This document shows, in pieces, positions 13,425 to 15,284 of a DNA stretch of 15,284 bases; the stretch's first letter is position 1; each line of letters opens with the position of its first letter. Source of the stretch: DATHVI01 sp035461385. GTDB lineage: Bacteria; Actinomycetota; Thermoleophilia; Solirubrobacterales; 70-9. A program made the position numbers and the translations under genes. Location of the stretch: contig DATHVI010000029.1 of the NCBI GenBank assembly GCA_035461385.1, forward strand, positions 1-15,284, in the 5' to 3' direction. Under the pieces are notes generated by a model. The model was not told where the DNA came from. It ran no database searches and saw nothing but the letters and a program-made list of their open reading frames with translations.

Positions 13425-13853
13425 ATGAGCGCGGAAGCGGAAGCAGGCAGGCGGCGGATCCGGGTCGTCGTCGCAAAGCCCGGGCTCGACGGGCACGATC
13501 GCGGCGCGAAGATCATCGCCCGTGCGCTTCGCGACGCCGGGATGGAGGTGATCTACACCGGCCTTCACCAGACCCCCGAGCAGATCGTCGCCACCGTCGT
13601 CCAGGAGGACGCCGACGCGATCGGGCTCTCGATCCTCTCCGGCGCCCACATGACCCTGGTCCCGAAGGTCGCGGAGCTGCTCCGTGCCCAAGGCGCCGAG
13701 GATGTCGTCCTCACCGTCGGCGGCACGATCCCCGCCGAGGACATCGTCGAGCTGAAGGCGCTCGGCGTCGCCGAGGTCTTCACCCCGGGCGCGTCGACCG
13801 ACGAGATCGTCGAGTTCGTGCGCAGCGCCGCCGGTGAGGGCGCCGCAGCCTAG
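13425..13853 (+). CDS. B12-binding small subunit of acyl-CoA mutase
   Basis: A 142-residue stand-alone cobalamin-binding domain, a Rossmann-like fold that holds adenosylcobalamin base-off/His-on. The DxHxxG motif DGHDRG is at residues 22-27 with His24 as the lower axial cobalt ligand, GLSILSGAH is at 67-75 and GGTIP at 99-103. This is the complete B12 pocket set. The size matches the small subunits of isobutyryl- and 2-hydroxyisobutyryl-CoA mutase. The ATG at 13425 is chosen over a TTG at 13389, because the domain begins soon after it and a -10 box lies between them. It is separated from the large-subunit gene by 97 bases with its own promoter-like box, so it may be expressed separately and could serve another large subunit elsewhere. 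It ends 16 bases from the convergent beta-helix gene. Confidence 0.93.
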   Translation: MSAEAEAGRRRIRVVVAKPGLDGHDRGAKIIARALRDAGMEVIYTGLHQTPEQIVATVVQEDADAIGLSILSGAHMTLVPKVAELLRAQGAEDVVLTVGGTIPAEDIVELKALGVAEVFTPGASTDEIVEFVRSAAGEGAAA

Positions 13854-13869
13854 CCGCCCTAGCCGCGAG

Positions 13870-15284
13870 TCACCGTCCGACGTTCCGCTCGAACGCGCCG
13901 ATGTCCCTCTTGCGCCCGCGCTTTCGGCCGCGCTGGTCGCGCTTCGGGGCGCTCGCCCGGCTCGCGTTGTTGATCGCCGGGCTTCGCCTGCGAAGCGCGA
14001 TCGTCTCGGTCGGGCCGCCGTTTCGCTTCAGCCTGCCGAGGCGGGGGTTCTCGCGCACCCGGTCGGTCGGGCGGTCGAAGCCGTCGCAGAGGAATCGGGT
14101 CGAGAGCAGGTTGTTGCCGGCGGACTCGAAGGCGGTCGTTCCGGAGCAGTCGTTCGCGATCGGTGCGCCACCGCCGAGGTTGCCGATTCTGTTCGTCGCG
14201 ATCAGGGAGTTGCGGGCCACGAACCCCTCGGCATCCTCGAAGAACAGCCCCCCGCCCGGCTCGCTCAGCAGCCCATCGGCGTTGCCGAGGTTGCGGGCGA
14301 CCGTGGCGGCGTTCGCGACCACGACGCTCGAGCCGTCCGCGTGCACGCCGCCGCCGACCGAGTCGGACCGGTTGTTGGCGACCGTGGAGTTGACGAGCAG
14401 CAGCGGATCGGTGCCGTCGACGGAGATCCCGCCGCCCGCGTCTCGGGTGCGGTTGCGGCTCACGGTCGATCGGCTGATCGTCAGCCGGCCGAGATCGGTG
14501 TACATCCCACCGCCCTCGTCCCCGGCCCGGTTGCCGGCGATCGTCGAGGTGGAGATCGACGACCGGACGCCATCGGAGGTCTGGAAGTACATGCCCCCGC
14601 CGCGGCCGCTCCCGTCGTTGTCGGAATCGCCGACGTTGCCGACGATTGCGCTCGCCCTCACCGTCAGTGGCCCCGAGCCGCCGAAGCAGCTGTGGCTGAG
14701 GCCGCCACCGTCGGAGGCGGCGCGATTCGCGCTCACCCGCGAGCGGATCAGGCGCAGCCCCGCGCCCGACCGGGTGTGAATGCCTCCGCCGCACGCCGTC
14801 GAGGCGTTGCCGACGATCGCAGTACGGACGAGCCTGAGGTTGGAGTCCGAGCGGATCCCGCCCCCGTTCCCGCCCTCGCTCGAGGGATCGGCGCCGCCGC
14901 GGATCACCAGCTTCCGGAACGTGGTCGGCGCTCCGGCGAAGACGTCGAACGCGCGGTCGATCCCGCGGGCGTCGATGGTCGCCCGACCCTTGCCCGGGTG
15001 ACGGATGACGACGGGAGCGTTGGTGACGTCGAGGTCGCCCTCGAGGGCCCCGTCCTCGCCGCCGAGCGTGTTTCCCCGCGCGAGCCGGTAGGGCCGGCGC
15101 CGGTTCGAGAGCTCGATCACGTCCCTGCCCGGCCGGGCGTTGGCGGCGATCACCGCCTCGCGCAGCGAGCAGTCGCGCTTCTTGCAGCCGTCGGGCGCCG
15201 GGTCGGCGCGCTTGGTGACCTCGAAGGTCTTCGCCGACGCGCCCGCCGCGAGGACCAGCGCGAGGGCCGCCGCAGCGAGCGCGG
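13870..15284 (-). CDS. Exported CSLREA / parallel beta-helix protein (5' end outside window)
   Basis: At least 470 residues, with the N-terminus beyond the right edge of the window. The visible start reads as the hydrophobic core and cleavage region of a signal peptide (ALAAAALALVLAAGASA), so the protein is secreted or surface-bound. Next comes the CSLREA motif (15154-15171), preceded by a second Cys in GCKKRDC. The body is a right-handed parallel beta-helix: eight GGG-plus-hydrophobic turns recur from about 14800 down to 14165 (for example CGGGIHT, EGGGMYTD, AGGGISVDG, VGGGVHADG), with STVxxNR-type strands between them. The C-terminus ends in a KRDIGAFER motif typical of such surface proteins. 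The GTG at 15153 is inside the motif region, so it is not the start. No catalytic residues are recognisable; it could be an adhesin-like or polysaccharide-binding protein. It is convergent to the mutase small subunit. Confidence 0.87.
   Translation of the reverse strand, partial: ALAAAALALVLAAGASAKTFEVTKRADPAPDGCKKRDCSLREAVIAANARPGRDVIELSNRRRPYRLARGNTLGGEDGALEGDLDVTNAPVVIRHPGKGRATIDARGIDRAFDVFAGAPTTFRKLVIRGGADPSSEGGNGGGIRSDSNLRLVRTAIVGNASTACGGGIHTRSGAGLRLIRSRVSANRAASDGGGLSHSCFGGSGPLTVRASAIVGNVGDSDNDGSGRGGGMYFQTSDGVRSSISTSTIAGNRAGDEGGGMYTDLGRLTISRSTVSRNRTRDAGGGISVDGTDPLLLVNSTVANNRSDSVGGGVHADGSSVVVANAATVARNLGNADGLLSEPGGGLFFEDAEGFVARNSLIATNRIGNLGGGAPIANDCSGTTAFESAGNNLLSTRFLCDGFDRPTDRVRENPRLGRLKRNGGPTETIALRRRSPAINNASRASAPKRDQRGRKRGRKRDIGAFERNVGR

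Noticed and set aside
14165..14800. GC-rich repeated pattern suggesting a CRISPR or tandem-repeat array
   Set aside because: The periodicity comes from degenerate GGG beta-helix turns in a coding frame, not from identical DNA repeats with spacers.

Overview
This window reads as chromosomal DNA from a very high-GC actinobacterium. The likeliest group is Thermoleophilia (Solirubrobacterales-like); that placement is inference. The reasons are near-total G/C at third codon positions, long antisense shadow frames, actinobacterial-style TANNNT -10 boxes placed 6 to 10 bases before start codons (leaderless transcription), and a CSLREA-type surface beta-helix protein. The window is gene-dense: every gap is under about 150 bases. 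There is no rRNA, tRNA, CRISPR array, insertion sequence or phage gene.

Layout, left to right. (1) A minus-strand pair with overlapping ends: a left-handed beta-helix acyltransferase followed by a class III PLP aminotransferase. (2) Divergent from it, a MeaB-type G-protein chaperone for B12-dependent acyl-CoA mutases, overlapping a small PRC-barrel protein. (3) A 72-aa minus-strand orphan with its own structured leader, a minus-strand acyl-CoA dehydrogenase and an HxlR regulator. (4) Facing the regulator across a palindrome-rich intergenic region, a 71-aa orphan translationally coupled to a PaaI-type thioesterase. (5) A convergent M17 leucyl aminopeptidase. (6) Plus-strand thiolase, HAD-IB phosphatase and amidase; a nested-palindrome element of about 100 bases lies between the thiolase and the HAD core. 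(7) A two-gene B12 acyl-CoA mutase (large catalytic subunit plus small cobalamin-binding subunit). (8) A convergent, window-truncated exported CSLREA/parallel beta-helix protein.

How the genes fit together: chaperone, mutase subunits, acyl-CoA dehydrogenase, thioesterase and thiolase are all acyl-CoA enzymes. They suggest short or branched acyl-CoA metabolism spread over several transcription units. The key reading is that the mutase, which pipelines would normally call methylmalonyl-CoA mutase, has Phe82, Ala109 and Gln200 at the specificity positions. That is the isobutyryl-CoA mutase pattern, not the methylmalonyl (Tyr/Arg) or 2-hydroxyisobutyryl (Ile/Asp/Gln) pattern.

The less ordinary signals are the mutase specificity, the folded element that runs in frame into the HAD gene, the HxlR operator and promoter architecture, the 71-aa and 72-aa orphans, and the recurring TAGACT promoter box. 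I found no clear multi-gene defence or mobile system.
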